A DNA stretch of 64,000 bases from assembly GCA_049323895.1 (NCBI GenBank), contig JBMOKT010000032.1, positions 1-64,000 of the forward strand, written 5' to 3'. Source of the DNA: JBMOKT01 sp049323895. Its GTDB lineage: Bacteria > Bacillota > Peptococcia > Peptococcales > BICA1-8. Below are positions 7,978-16,056 of the stretch, in pieces. Every line of letters starts with the position of its first letter. Within the stretch, counting starts at the first letter, position 1. The notes beneath the pieces were generated by a model. The model was given only the letters and a program-made list of their open reading frames with translations. It had not been told where the DNA came from and did no database searches. The position numbers were made by a program, and so were the translations under genes.

Positions 7978-8844
7978 CTACTCTTCATTATAATCATCCA
8001 AAAAGGAATAAGTCTGACCTTCCTTCTTCCAGCCTAATATACAATCCATCTGGACATTTTGTGTTGCTCTAAAAATAGATTTTTCAACCTGGGCAAAATT
8101 AATGTTCAAATCCTTTATTAAACTTTTTATTTCATACCGCTTATTGCCAGTCTTTTCAGCAGCTACCATACAAGAACAATTCATAGGGCTGATTCCACTC
8201 TCCATGATAAACTTTTCAATGTCGTTTTCATGAATATAGTACATAGGTCTTATAAGCTCTAAACCCTTGAAGTTCTGAGATTTCAGCTTGGGCATCATTG
8301 TCTTGAAGCTGCCGGCACAAAGTAAATTTAACATAGTTGTTTCAATGACATCATTAAAGTGGTGTCCCAGGGCAAGCTTATTGCACCCCAGTTCAAGGGC
8401 TTTGGAATATAATGCCCCCCTGCGCATCTTGGCACACATATAACAGGGGTAATCATTGGCAATATCATCTACAATCTTAAAAATATCGGAATTAAATATA
8501 ATTATGGGAAGGTCTAAGAATTCACAGTTGCTGATTAACAGTTCTTTGACCCGTTGATGATACCCCGGATCCATAGCAATATACTCCACTTCAAATTTCA
8601 CAGGACCGTGTCGGTGCAGTTCCTGAAAAAGCTTAGCCATTAAAAGGCTGTCTTTCCCTCCCGATACTGCTACCGCAACTTTATCACCTTCATTAACTAG
8701 TTCATAATCTCTAATGGCCTTGATAAATTTAGACCAGATAGGATATCTGAACTTAGTAATTATGCTTCTCTCAATTTCTTTGCCAGGTTTTCTTTCACCA
8801 AGTGGTATTAAAAGGTCACATCCAATACCTGCAATCTTACTCAT
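7978..8844 (-). CDS. PP-loop ATPase, TtcA-like tRNA thiolation enzyme
   Basis: 288 residues; ATG after GGGAGG. The PP-loop SGGKDS is at about residues 60-65, followed by YPCYMCAKMRRGALY with a CxxC pair and GHHFNDVIETTMLNLL. This matches the TtcA/TilS-like family that adenylates a tRNA base and inserts sulfur; the cysteines would hold an Fe-S cluster. It is a little longer at both ends than the core family and has a third cysteine patch (NCSCMVAAEKTGNKRYEI). tRNA cytidine-32 2-thiolation is the usual role, but Clostridia carry several paralogs and the exact target is uncertain. Confidence 0.75.
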   Translation of the reverse strand: MSKIAGIGCDLLIPLGERKPGKEIERSIITKFRYPIWSKFIKAIRDYELVNEGDKVAVAVSGGKDSLLMAKLFQELHRHGPVKFEVEYIAMDPGYHQRVKELLISNCEFLDLPIIIFNSDIFKIVDDIANDYPCYMCAKMRRGALYSKALELGCNKLALGHHFNDVIETTMLNLLCAGSFKTMMPKLKSQNFKGLELIRPMYYIHENDIEKFIMESGISPMNCSCMVAAEKTGNKRYEIKSLIKDLNINFAQVEKSIFRATQNVQMDCILGWKKEGQTYSFLDDYNEE

Positions 8845-8973
8845 ACAAAAACCTCCCTGCGGCTTATCTATAGGTGGGAATATTCCCTGTACACCAACAA
8901 TTATACAAAAAGCTTAGAGGTTTGTCCCCTAAGCTCCTTGTACTATATTTTCTCTTATTGTCTTTTCACTCAG

Positions 8974-9600
8974 TTATAATAATTTTAATGAACACTTTCC
9001 TAGGACGTTCTCTCCAAACATAAGGGTGTAGCTGTCACCATCATTAACTGGACCAACACCCTCTGGAGTACCGGTAAAAATTATGTCACCTTCTCCAATT
9101 CCCAAATGCTGAGCATTAAAATCCAGCAGTGTCTGCAAATCAAAAATCATGTTTTTAATATTTCCAGCCTGCACCTGGATTCCATTCTTTAATAGGAAAA
9201 AATCTGTTTTCTTACACTGTTCAACCCCTGGGAAATCAATAAATTCACTGATTACAGCAGAATTTGGAAAGCCTTTTGCCAATAGCCAGGGGTATCCCTT
9301 CTTCTTTAAATCCTCCTGTACATCCCGAAGGGTAAGATCTAAGCCCAAAGCCATAGAGTCAACAATCTCGTCTACTTTAATTCCCTTTTCATAGGACCGG
9401 TTTATTCTAATTACCAATTCTGTCTCATAATGAATTGTCCCCTGATTTCCTGGAAGGACTATTTCCTGCCCTTTTGCCTCTACTAGTGCATGGCTAGGCT
9501 TCATAAAGAAAAAGGGAGAAGTAGGTACTGCATTTTTTAATTCCTGGGCATGAAGTACATAATTTCTTCCTACACAATAGATGTTTTTAATTGATTTCAT
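8974..9600 (-). CDS. Fumarylacetoacetate hydrolase-family protein
   Basis: 208 residues from the ATG at 9600 (GAGGT upstream; an earlier in-frame start lacks a site). It shows the FAH-fold signatures IYCVGRNY, the HYETELVI metal-binding E-x-E pair, LGLDLTLRD and FTGTPEGVGP. FAH-family members cleave or hydrate acylpyruvates and other 2-oxo acids with a divalent metal. The gene is divergent from the GntR regulator and shares its 150-bp control region, so it belongs to the same sugar-acid module as the dehydratase at 10507. It is probably a 2-keto-3-deoxy acid hydrolase, oxaloacetate tautomerase or acylpyruvase; the choice is open. Confidence 0.82.
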   Translation of the reverse strand: MKSIKNIYCVGRNYVLHAQELKNAVPTSPFFFMKPSHALVEAKGQEIVLPGNQGTIHYETELVIRINRSYEKGIKVDEIVDSMALGLDLTLRDVQEDLKKKGYPWLLAKGFPNSAVISEFIDFPGVEQCKKTDFFLLKNGIQVQAGNIKNMIFDLQTLLDFNAQHLGIGEGDIIFTGTPEGVGPVNDGDSYTLMFGENVLGKCSLKLL

Positions 9601-9695
9601 AAGTATTACCTCGCTAATTTGGTTAGTTAAAGTTTTTATAAACATATATTCGATAGAAAATTATTTCCCCCTGCAATTAATAATTTTTCAGAATA

Positions 9696-9724
9696 TTGAC
9701 AATTCAGGTTTTATGTAGTATGCT
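9696..9724 (+). promoter_or_regulatory. Sigma-A promoter of the GntR gene
   Basis: TTGACA at 9696-9701, a 17-nt spacer and TATGCT at 9719-9724. The -10 element lies inside the operator palindrome, so bound repressor would block the promoter: the sequence pattern of autoregulation. Confidence 0.75.
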
Positions 9725-9730
9725 ACATAC
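9712..9730. promoter_or_regulatory. Operator palindrome 1 for the GntR regulator
   Basis: TATGTAG-TATG-CTACATA, a perfect inverted repeat. The 16-bp core GTAGTATGCTACATAC (9715-9730) recurs exactly at 10435-10450 in front of the dehydratase gene. FadR-subfamily regulators bind short palindromes of this type. Confidence 0.8.
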
Positions 9731-9751
9731 CAGGCAGAGAGGTGGGAAAAT

Positions 9752-10417
9752 ATGCTTAAAAGAACCACACTAAAAACCCAAGCCTACGATTTTCTGAAAA
9801 ATGCAATCTTAAATGATGAATTTAAGCTAGACATCATTTATTCAGAGCAGTATTTTGCCGACCTCCTTAACATTTCACGGACTCCTGTCAGAGAGTCAAT
9901 TCTGCAGCTTGCCCAGGAGGGTTTTGTTGATATTCTGCCTAACCGCGGCATCACGATCAGGCAGGTATCTGAATTAGAAATCAAACAGATGTTTCAGCTT
10001 AGAACAGCTATAGAGGGTTACTGTTGTAAATTTGCCGCAGAAAATATTAACACAGAAAAAGGTATTGAGCTTTTGCAAGTCCTTGAACAAAATATTGGAG
10101 ATGAGGAAAAAATATTTCTTTCCAATGGGAAGCCCCTTGAGTACATGGATACGGATACAAATTTCCACCTGAATATTGTCCAATTTACTGAAAACAGCCA
10201 ATTTATAAGTATTATGAGCAATCTCCGCTCGAGAATAAACCAGATTGGTATTAAAACCCTATATAAGCAAGGTCGTATGAATGATGCTCTTAAAGAACAC
10301 AAGAATATTCTTTTTTATATCAAAAATGGTGACGATATAAACGCCTATAATGCAGCACAAACTCATTTTTTAAATGCCCAAAAATGTATCCTATCCAGCA
10401 ACGCTATAAAAGAGTAA
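9752..10417 (+). CDS. GntR-family (FadR/FCD subfamily) transcriptional regulator
   Basis: 221 residues. The N-terminal winged helix (AYDFLKNAILNDEF, FADLLNISRTPVRESILQLAQEGFVDILPNRG) is followed by an all-helical FCD ligand domain (QMFQLRTAIEGYCC, NFHLNIVQFTENSQF, LKEHKNILFYIKNG). FCD domains sense organic acids, often through a metal. Identical 16-bp palindromes lie over its own promoter and in front of the downstream dehydratase, so it most likely controls both, and the divergent FAH gene, in response to a sugar-acid-like ligand. Confidence 0.9.
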   Translation: MLKRTTLKTQAYDFLKNAILNDEFKLDIIYSEQYFADLLNISRTPVRESILQLAQEGFVDILPNRGITIRQVSELEIKQMFQLRTAIEGYCCKFAAENINTEKGIELLQVLEQNIGDEEKIFLSNGKPLEYMDTDTNFHLNIVQFTENSQFISIMSNLRSRINQIGIKTLYKQGRMNDALKEHKNILFYIKNGDDINAYNAAQTHFLNAQKCILSSNAIKE

Positions 10418-10432
10418 TTTTCTGCCTAACAA

Positions 10433-10455
10433 GAGTAGTATGCTACATACTACTC
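10433..10455. promoter_or_regulatory. Operator palindrome 2, upstream of the dehydratase
   Basis: GAGTAGTAT-GCTAC-ATACTACTC, a 9-bp perfect inverted repeat containing the same 16-bp core as operator 1. It lies between the GntR stop and the dehydratase start, about 50 bp before the coding region. Confidence 0.8.
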
Positions 10456-10506
10456 CTAATATAACTACTTTTAATAAAATAATTCTAAGAAAGCAGGGTG
10501 AATTTT

Positions 10507-11739
10507 ATGAAGATTACTGCCGTTGAAACTGTACAACTGCCACAACATCCACGGCATATCTGGGTGCTGGTGCACACAGACGAAGGCATTACAGGCATAG
10601 GCGAAGGGACTGATAAGCCTGAACTGACAAAAACAGCAATACATAATTTTTGTGCCGAAATTATTCTAGGCAAAGACCCTTTAAGGAATGAGCAGCTCTG
10701 GCAGACCATGTATAACAGTGCCAACTATACAGGCTATATGGGAGCTGAAATGAGGGCTATGGGCATGATTGATATGGCCCTTTGGGATATTAAGGGTAAA
10801 GCTGCCAATATGCCTGTTTATAACCTTCTAGGCGGGAAAAACCAGGAAAGCTTAAAGGTCTATAATACCTGTATAAGCTACGGAAATATTCGGGACAGAG
10901 AGCTATTCTTAAGCGATGCAGGAGAACTGGCCCAGTCACTCCTGGCTGAAGGTATTACAGCTATGAAGATTTGGCCCCTTGACGCATTAAGCGAAAAGTA
11001 CAATGGTCAATATATTTCCCGTGATGCTATCAGAAAGGGTCTTGAGTCCTTCAAAAAAATTCGTGAAGTTGTGGGGAGCAAAATGGAAATTGCCTTTGAA
11101 GGACATTCCTGCTGGAATGTTCCCATGGCTATCCGTGTAGCCCAGGAGTTGGAACAGTATGACCCTATCTGGTTTGAAGACCCAATCCTTGTTGATGATG
11201 TCAGCAGCTACAGATATCTCAAGGAGAACATTAATCTGCCAATTCTGGCTAGTGAACGTTTAGTTACAAAGTTTCAATTCCGCAGTCTACTAGAGCAGAA
11301 AGCTTGTGATATAGTAATGTTTGACGTCAGTTATGTGGGTGGGATTACTGAAGGTAAAAAAATTGCGGCCATGGCCGATGCCTACCACCTGCCCGTCTCC
11401 ACACATAACTGCGGCAGCCCTGTATTGACAATGGTTTGCGCCCATCTTCTAGCCAGTTGTCCAAATGCAACCCTAATAGAGACAGTACGGTCACTTTATA
11501 AAACTTATAGTGACACTATCACCGATGCCAAGGTGGATATACGTGACGGCTACTTATATCTAAGTGATAGACCAGGCTTGGGAATTAATATGAGGGACGA
11601 TGTCCTTAACCATAAAGACACCGTACGAGTGCGCACAGAAGCCGTTAGAAACGACCAGATGTTTGCCATAGTTGGTGACCCCTGGGCCCAATCTCCCGGT
11701 GATGACAAAGCCGGAAAAATTGAAATAAAGGTAGAGTAA
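10507..11739 (+). CDS. Enolase-superfamily (mandelate racemase/muconate lactonizing type) sugar-acid dehydratase
   Basis: About 410 residues. The ATG at 10507 is preferred because AGGGTG lies 9-14 nt upstream; the GTG at 10498 overlaps that site. The N-terminal capping domain (ITGIGEGTDKPE) is followed by a TIM barrel. Metal-ligand regions are EIAFEGHSCWN, IWFEDPI and ILASERL, then FDVSYVGGITEGKKIA and a late histidine in VSTHNCGSPV. This is the pattern of galactonate/mannonate/gluconate-type acid sugar dehydratases, which form 2-keto-3-deoxy acids. With the FAH protein and FCD regulator it forms a three-gene sugar-acid module. The precise sugar is not readable. Confidence 0.85.
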   Translation: MKITAVETVQLPQHPRHIWVLVHTDEGITGIGEGTDKPELTKTAIHNFCAEIILGKDPLRNEQLWQTMYNSANYTGYMGAEMRAMGMIDMALWDIKGKAANMPVYNLLGGKNQESLKVYNTCISYGNIRDRELFLSDAGELAQSLLAEGITAMKIWPLDALSEKYNGQYISRDAIRKGLESFKKIREVVGSKMEIAFEGHSCWNVPMAIRVAQELEQYDPIWFEDPILVDDVSSYRYLKENINLPILASERLVTKFQFRSLLEQKACDIVMFDVSYVGGITEGKKIAAMADAYHLPVSTHNCGSPVLTMVCAHLLASCPNATLIETVRSLYKTYSDTITDAKVDIRDGYLYLSDRPGLGINMRDDVLNHKDTVRVRTEAVRNDQMFAIVGDPWAQSPGDDKAGKIEIKVE

Positions 11740-11742
11740 ATT

Positions 11743-11782
11743 AAACAGCTGATTGAAGTTGCACTGCTTCAATCAGCTGTTT
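11743..11782 (+). terminator. Intrinsic terminator after the dehydratase
   Basis: A 16-bp perfect stem (AAACAGCTGATTGAAG and its complement) with loop TTGCACTG and a T-run. Confidence 0.92.
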
Positions 11783-11904
11783 TTTAACTAAAACTTTTAT
11801 ATTGACTGACAGGCGAAATCCTCGGAAACGAATGTATTATATAATAGAAATAAACCTTTCTTATTATTTATATAACAATTATTTAAAAAAATAACTGATT
11901 TTTC

Positions 11905-11934
11905 TGAAACTTTTTTCCCAAAATGGGGTATAAT
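11905..11934 (+). promoter_or_regulatory. Promoter of small-protein copy 1
   Basis: A TGAAAC-like -35 and TATAAT at 11929-11934, with an 18-nt spacer. The surrounding 110 bp are clearly homologous to 18128-18244 in front of the second copy. Confidence 0.55.
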
Positions 11935-11956
11935 GATTTTAAAAGGGGTGATAAGT

Positions 11957-12124
11957 ATGTATGCATTTCATGTAAAGCTTGTGGATACTAACGGCGTCGT
12001 TTCTCCCGATAAGGTTTTTTATGATAAAGTCGAAGCGGAAAACTATGTCACGGAAAAAGAAAAAAGTAGTACGGGGTGGGAACTGCAAATATTTACTTAC
12101 CCAGTAGAGAATTTAAATATATAA
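11957..12124 (+). CDS. 55-residue conserved small protein, copy 1
   Basis: The start is the ATG at 11957 after AAAAGGGGTGAT. The protein begins MYAFHVKLVDTNGVVSPDKV and ends in IFTYPVENLNI, with a mixed beta-alpha-beta character and no cysteines or membrane segment. It is 46/55 identical to the product at 18245-18412. Both genes share the ribosome binding site and the upstream 110 bp, so the whole unit was duplicated. I know no family for it. The strict identity of the two cores (residues 6-24) argues that it is a real, selected protein. Confidence 0.75.
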   Translation: MYAFHVKLVDTNGVVSPDKVFYDKVEAENYVTEKEKSSTGWELQIFTYPVENLNI

Positions 12125-12125
12125 T

Positions 12126-12170
12126 AAAAAAGCAAGTCAAATTCGGGGACGGTTCTTGACTTGCTTTTTT
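12126..12170. terminator. Bidirectional intrinsic terminator
   Basis: AAAAAAGCAAGTCAA pairs with TTGACTTGCTTTTTT, a 15-bp stem. The 15-nt loop contains GGGGACGGTTC. It separates the small-protein gene from the convergent ABC exporter operon. Confidence 0.92.
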
Positions 12171-12177
12171 TGATATC

Positions 12178-14058
12178 CTATCCTGTATATGTTGTACAGG
12201 TCCCCGCGAATTGACTATTATACAATTCTGCATAGAAGCCTTTTTTCTTCAATAGTTCCTGATGATTTCCTTGTTCAACAACCTTCCCATTATTCATAAC
12301 AAGAATTAAATCTGCATGACGAATAGTTGACAGCCTGTGGGCAATGACGAAACTTGTTCTTCCTTTCATCAATTCTGTCATTGCCTTTTGGATATGTACT
12401 TCTGTCCGGGTATCCACACTGCTGGTTGCCTCGTCCAGGATAAGGATGGAGGGGTCTTTTAGCATGGCACGGGCAATGGTTATAAGCTGTTTTTGACCTT
12501 GGGATATATTGCTTGCCTCTTCATTGATAATAGTATCATACCCCTCTGGCAAGGTCCTGATAAAATAGTCAGCATGGGAAGCTTTAGCGGCTTTAATAAT
12601 TTCTTCTTCTGTTGCATCTTCCTTACCATAACCTATGTTATCCCTGATACTTCCATTAAACAGCCAAGCATCCTGAAGAACCATCCCGAGGAAACTTCTT
12701 AGATTTTGACGCTGTAATTCTGCAAGATTAACCCCATCAATTGTTATCCTGCCACCATTTACTTCATAAAAACCCATCAATAAATTAACAAGGGTAGTTT
12801 TCCCGGCACCGGTTGGTCCAACAATAGCCACAGTTTGTCCTGGCTGAACATCAATATTCATACCTTCAATCAGAGGCACATTCTTTTTATAGCTAAAACT
12901 TACATCCCTAAAGGTAACCTCACCCCGGGGCAATTCAATTACCTTTTTGAAAGAATCCCCTTCCTCTTCCTCTCCATCCAACAACTCAAATACCCGCTCA
13001 GCTGAAGCAATTGTAGATTGGAGAATATTTGCTATATTTGCTACCTGAGTTATTGGCTGGGTAAACTGCCGTGAGTACTGAATAAAAGCCTGAACATCAC
13101 CTATGGCAATCCGTTGTTGAGTTATAAAAATTCCTCCAACAACACTAATTAATACATATCCAATATTATTAATAAAATTCATTAACGGCATAATAATGCC
13201 CGAAATAAACTGAGCCCTCCAACTAGCTTCATAAAGCTGGTTATTAATTTGATTAAATTTTAGGACGGTTTTTTCTTCATGACCAAAAGCTTTCACTATG
13301 GTATGTCCCGTATACATTTCCTCCACATAACCATTTAAATCCCCTAAGAGTTTTTGTTGTTGGGCAAAATGCTTTTGAGAACGGGCAGCAACCATTTTAG
13401 TAAAAATAATGTAAAAGGGTAAGGTGGCAACTAAAATTAATGTCATAACTGGACTAATTGAAAACATCATTAAAACTATTCCAAGCAGGGTAGCAACCGA
13501 GGCGATAAATTGAACCATACTTTGCTGCAAAGTGGATGCGATATTATCTACATCATTAGTTATCCTGCTTAATATTTCACCGTGGGTATGGGTATCAAAA
13601 AACTTCAAGGGAATTCGTGATAATTTTTGGTTAATGGCATTGCGCATATCAAAAACTGCAGTTTGTGCCACACCAGCCATTATATATTGTTGGATAAAGC
13701 TAAAAAATGCACTGCAAAAATACAGCAAAGCTAAAATTAAAATGATACGGTATATATAATTAAAATCTATGCTTGCACCCGGTACTTTGTTTATCTTCTG
13801 GAGGACTCCTTCATAAATTTTTGTGGTTGCTAGACCCATTATTTTGGGGCTGAGAATGCTAAAAGCCGTACTTAGAACAGCCATCAATATGACAAATAAC
13901 ATCCTGTATCTATAGGGTCTTAGATAAAGCACCAGCCTCTTTAATGTCCCGTTAAAATTCTTTGCCTTTTCTACAGGCATTGATAAACTGCGTGGACCAG
14001 CCAAAGACCCAATCCCCAGCCTTTTACCTACTCTATAATTTTTGCGTTCATGGTTCAT
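12178..14058 (-). CDS. ABC exporter half-transporter, subunit B (YheH/BmrD-like)
   Basis: 626 residues: a transmembrane domain of six helices (about residues 50-340) and an ATPase domain (about 375-615). Walker A is GPTGAGKTT and Walker B ends in the catalytic glutamate (ILILDEATSS), but the signature is ISQGQKQ instead of LSGGQ. The partner upstream has the opposite defect, so the two form one heterodimeric exporter with a single canonical ATP site, as in BmrCD or TM287/288. Its start overlaps the stop of the partner by 4 bp. Substrates of such pumps are usually lipids, drugs or peptides. Confidence 0.9.
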   Translation of the reverse strand: MNHERKNYRVGKRLGIGSLAGPRSLSMPVEKAKNFNGTLKRLVLYLRPYRYRMLFVILMAVLSTAFSILSPKIMGLATTKIYEGVLQKINKVPGASIDFNYIYRIILILALLYFCSAFFSFIQQYIMAGVAQTAVFDMRNAINQKLSRIPLKFFDTHTHGEILSRITNDVDNIASTLQQSMVQFIASVATLLGIVLMMFSISPVMTLILVATLPFYIIFTKMVAARSQKHFAQQQKLLGDLNGYVEEMYTGHTIVKAFGHEEKTVLKFNQINNQLYEASWRAQFISGIIMPLMNFINNIGYVLISVVGGIFITQQRIAIGDVQAFIQYSRQFTQPITQVANIANILQSTIASAERVFELLDGEEEEGDSFKKVIELPRGEVTFRDVSFSYKKNVPLIEGMNIDVQPGQTVAIVGPTGAGKTTLVNLLMGFYEVNGGRITIDGVNLAELQRQNLRSFLGMVLQDAWLFNGSIRDNIGYGKEDATEEEIIKAAKASHADYFIRTLPEGYDTIINEEASNISQGQKQLITIARAMLKDPSILILDEATSSVDTRTEVHIQKAMTELMKGRTSFVIAHRLSTIRHADLILVMNNGKVVEQGNHQELLKKKGFYAELYNSQFAGTCTTYTG

Positions 14059-15782
14059 GCCAATTCCTCCTCAGTTAGTTGGGAGGTTACTATTTCCCTA
14101 TATATATTGGAGGTTTTCAATAACTCACAATGGGTGCCAACTCCTACAATTTTCCCTTTGTCTAAAACTATAATTTTTTCTGCATCCCAAACAGTACTAA
14201 TCCTTTGAGCAACCAGAATCATTGTGGAATCCTTTGTCGCTTCTTTTAAAGCCTCCCTTAGCTTTGCATCTGTTTTATAGTCAAGGGCAGAAAAGCTGTC
14301 ATCAAATATAAATATTTTAGGTCTTTTGACCAGTGCTCGTGCAATAGATAAACGTTGTTTCTGCCCTCCTGATAAGTTATTGCCGCCTTGGGCTATAATT
14401 GAATCAAAACCATCTGGCAGTTGTTTAATAAATTCCAAGGCCTGGGCGGTTTTAGCCGCTGCTTTTACCTCCCCATCTGAGGAGTCTTCCCTGCCATATC
14501 GAATATTATCTGTTATGGTCCCGGAAAAAAGCACTGCTTTTTGCGGAACGAATCCAATCTGTGATCTGAGTTCTGCCTGGGAGAGTTCCCTAATATCTAT
14601 TCCGTCAATTAAGATACTCCCTTGATCTACATCGTAAAAGCGGGGTATAAGGTTGATTAATGTTGATTTCCCTACGCCGGTTCCTCCTATTATTGCTGTA
14701 GTCTGACCCGGTTTAGCAAAAAATGAAATATTATTTAAAATTGGTTCTTCCGCTCCCGGGTAGCTGAAGGTAACATTCTTAAACTCTATTGTCCCTATTA
14801 ATTTAACTGGGTGTGACACCTTCTCAGGGTTTTTTATTTCACTGGTTGAAGATAGGACCTCGTTAATTCTCGCAGCTGAAACAGCTGCACGGGGAATCAT
14901 TATGAACATCATGGAAACCATAATCAAAGAAAACATAATCAACATTACATATTGGATAAACGCCATCATATCCCCTATTTGCATATATCCATTTTCAATT
15001 CGAATACCCCCAAACCAAATTACAGCAATTGTTGTAAAATTCATTACCAGCATGATAGTTGGCATCAAAACCGCCATAATTTGATTTACTTTTATTGAAA
15101 TATGGGTTAAGTCCTGATTGGCATTATAAAAGCGTTTTTTCTCATACTCCTCACGGTTAAAGGCTCGAATTACCCTAACGCCATTTAAGCCTTCCCTGGA
15201 AACAAGATTCAGCCTATCCAACCTCAGTTGTATCTGTTTAAAGAGGGGAAGTCCTTTGCGGGCCAGGATGAAGGTCGTAATTGCGAGTACCGGTGTCACA
15301 AGAACAATAACTAATGACAAGACAGCATCCTTTGAAACAGCCATTATAATTCCACCTATAAACATCAACGGGGCACTTACCATCATCCGTAATGTAACCA
15401 TTAAAACACGTTCAATTTGTATAATGTCATTTGTTGTTCTGGTTATTAAAGAAGCGGTGCCGAGCCTGTCGAATTCCCGGAAGGAAAAGTTTTCAACTTT
15501 GCTAAAGACCCTATCCCGTAGATTTTTACTAAAGCCCATTGCCACCCTTGATGAAAAGTAGCTGGCTGCAACAGTACAAACCATACCCGCGAAAGCAACC
15601 AGTAACATATACTTTCCTACCCTTAATATATACTGTGTATCACCTTGGATAACGCCAATATTTACGATATCACCCATTAGAGTTGGTAAATAAAGCTGGG
15701 AAAGGGATTGGAATAAAATTAATATTAAAACAAAAATAATCTGAGTTGTGTAATTTTTTAATGAACTAAAAAAATTTGACAA
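14055..15782 (-). CDS. ABC exporter half-transporter, subunit A (YheI/BmrC-like)
   Basis: 575 residues with six transmembrane helices and an ATPase domain. Walker A is GGTGVGKST, the signature LSGGQKQRLS is canonical, and Walker B (IFIFDDSFSAL) has Asp where the catalytic Glu is expected. That makes its nucleotide site the degenerate one of the heterodimer. It is the first gene of a two-gene operon transcribed away from the sensor kinase at 16057; the two share a 270-bp divergent region. It is likely induced under stress, but no operator stands out. Confidence 0.9.
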   Translation of the reverse strand: MSNFFSSLKNYTTQIIFVLILILFQSLSQLYLPTLMGDIVNIGVIQGDTQYILRVGKYMLLVAFAGMVCTVAASYFSSRVAMGFSKNLRDRVFSKVENFSFREFDRLGTASLITRTTNDIIQIERVLMVTLRMMVSAPLMFIGGIIMAVSKDAVLSLVIVLVTPVLAITTFILARKGLPLFKQIQLRLDRLNLVSREGLNGVRVIRAFNREEYEKKRFYNANQDLTHISIKVNQIMAVLMPTIMLVMNFTTIAVIWFGGIRIENGYMQIGDMMAFIQYVMLIMFSLIMVSMMFIMIPRAAVSAARINEVLSSTSEIKNPEKVSHPVKLIGTIEFKNVTFSYPGAEEPILNNISFFAKPGQTTAIIGGTGVGKSTLINLIPRFYDVDQGSILIDGIDIRELSQAELRSQIGFVPQKAVLFSGTITDNIRYGREDSSDGEVKAAAKTAQALEFIKQLPDGFDSIIAQGGNNLSGGQKQRLSIARALVKRPKIFIFDDSFSALDYKTDAKLREALKEATKDSTMILVAQRISTVWDAEKIIVLDKGKIVGVGTHCELLKTSNIYREIVTSQLTEEELA

Positions 15783-16056
15783 ACCTCTCTCATCCCTTAT
15801 CTTATCTTATAAATATCCTTTTATTAAGCATACAGTAGTGTCCCTGTTTTGTATACTCAGCGGAGGTAATATATAACGTGCCCGAATCTGCTCTTTTGTT
15901 CTATAAATTTTATTTATAATTGGGTCCTTATAAATTAAATAATAAATTAAGGTTTCGACAAAAAAAATCAAATTCCCCAAAGGAAAAATGATGAAATGTA
16001 TCTAATAAAGAGGGAAGTTATTTCTAATTTTGCAGGAAGGGGTTCTGCTAGAATTA

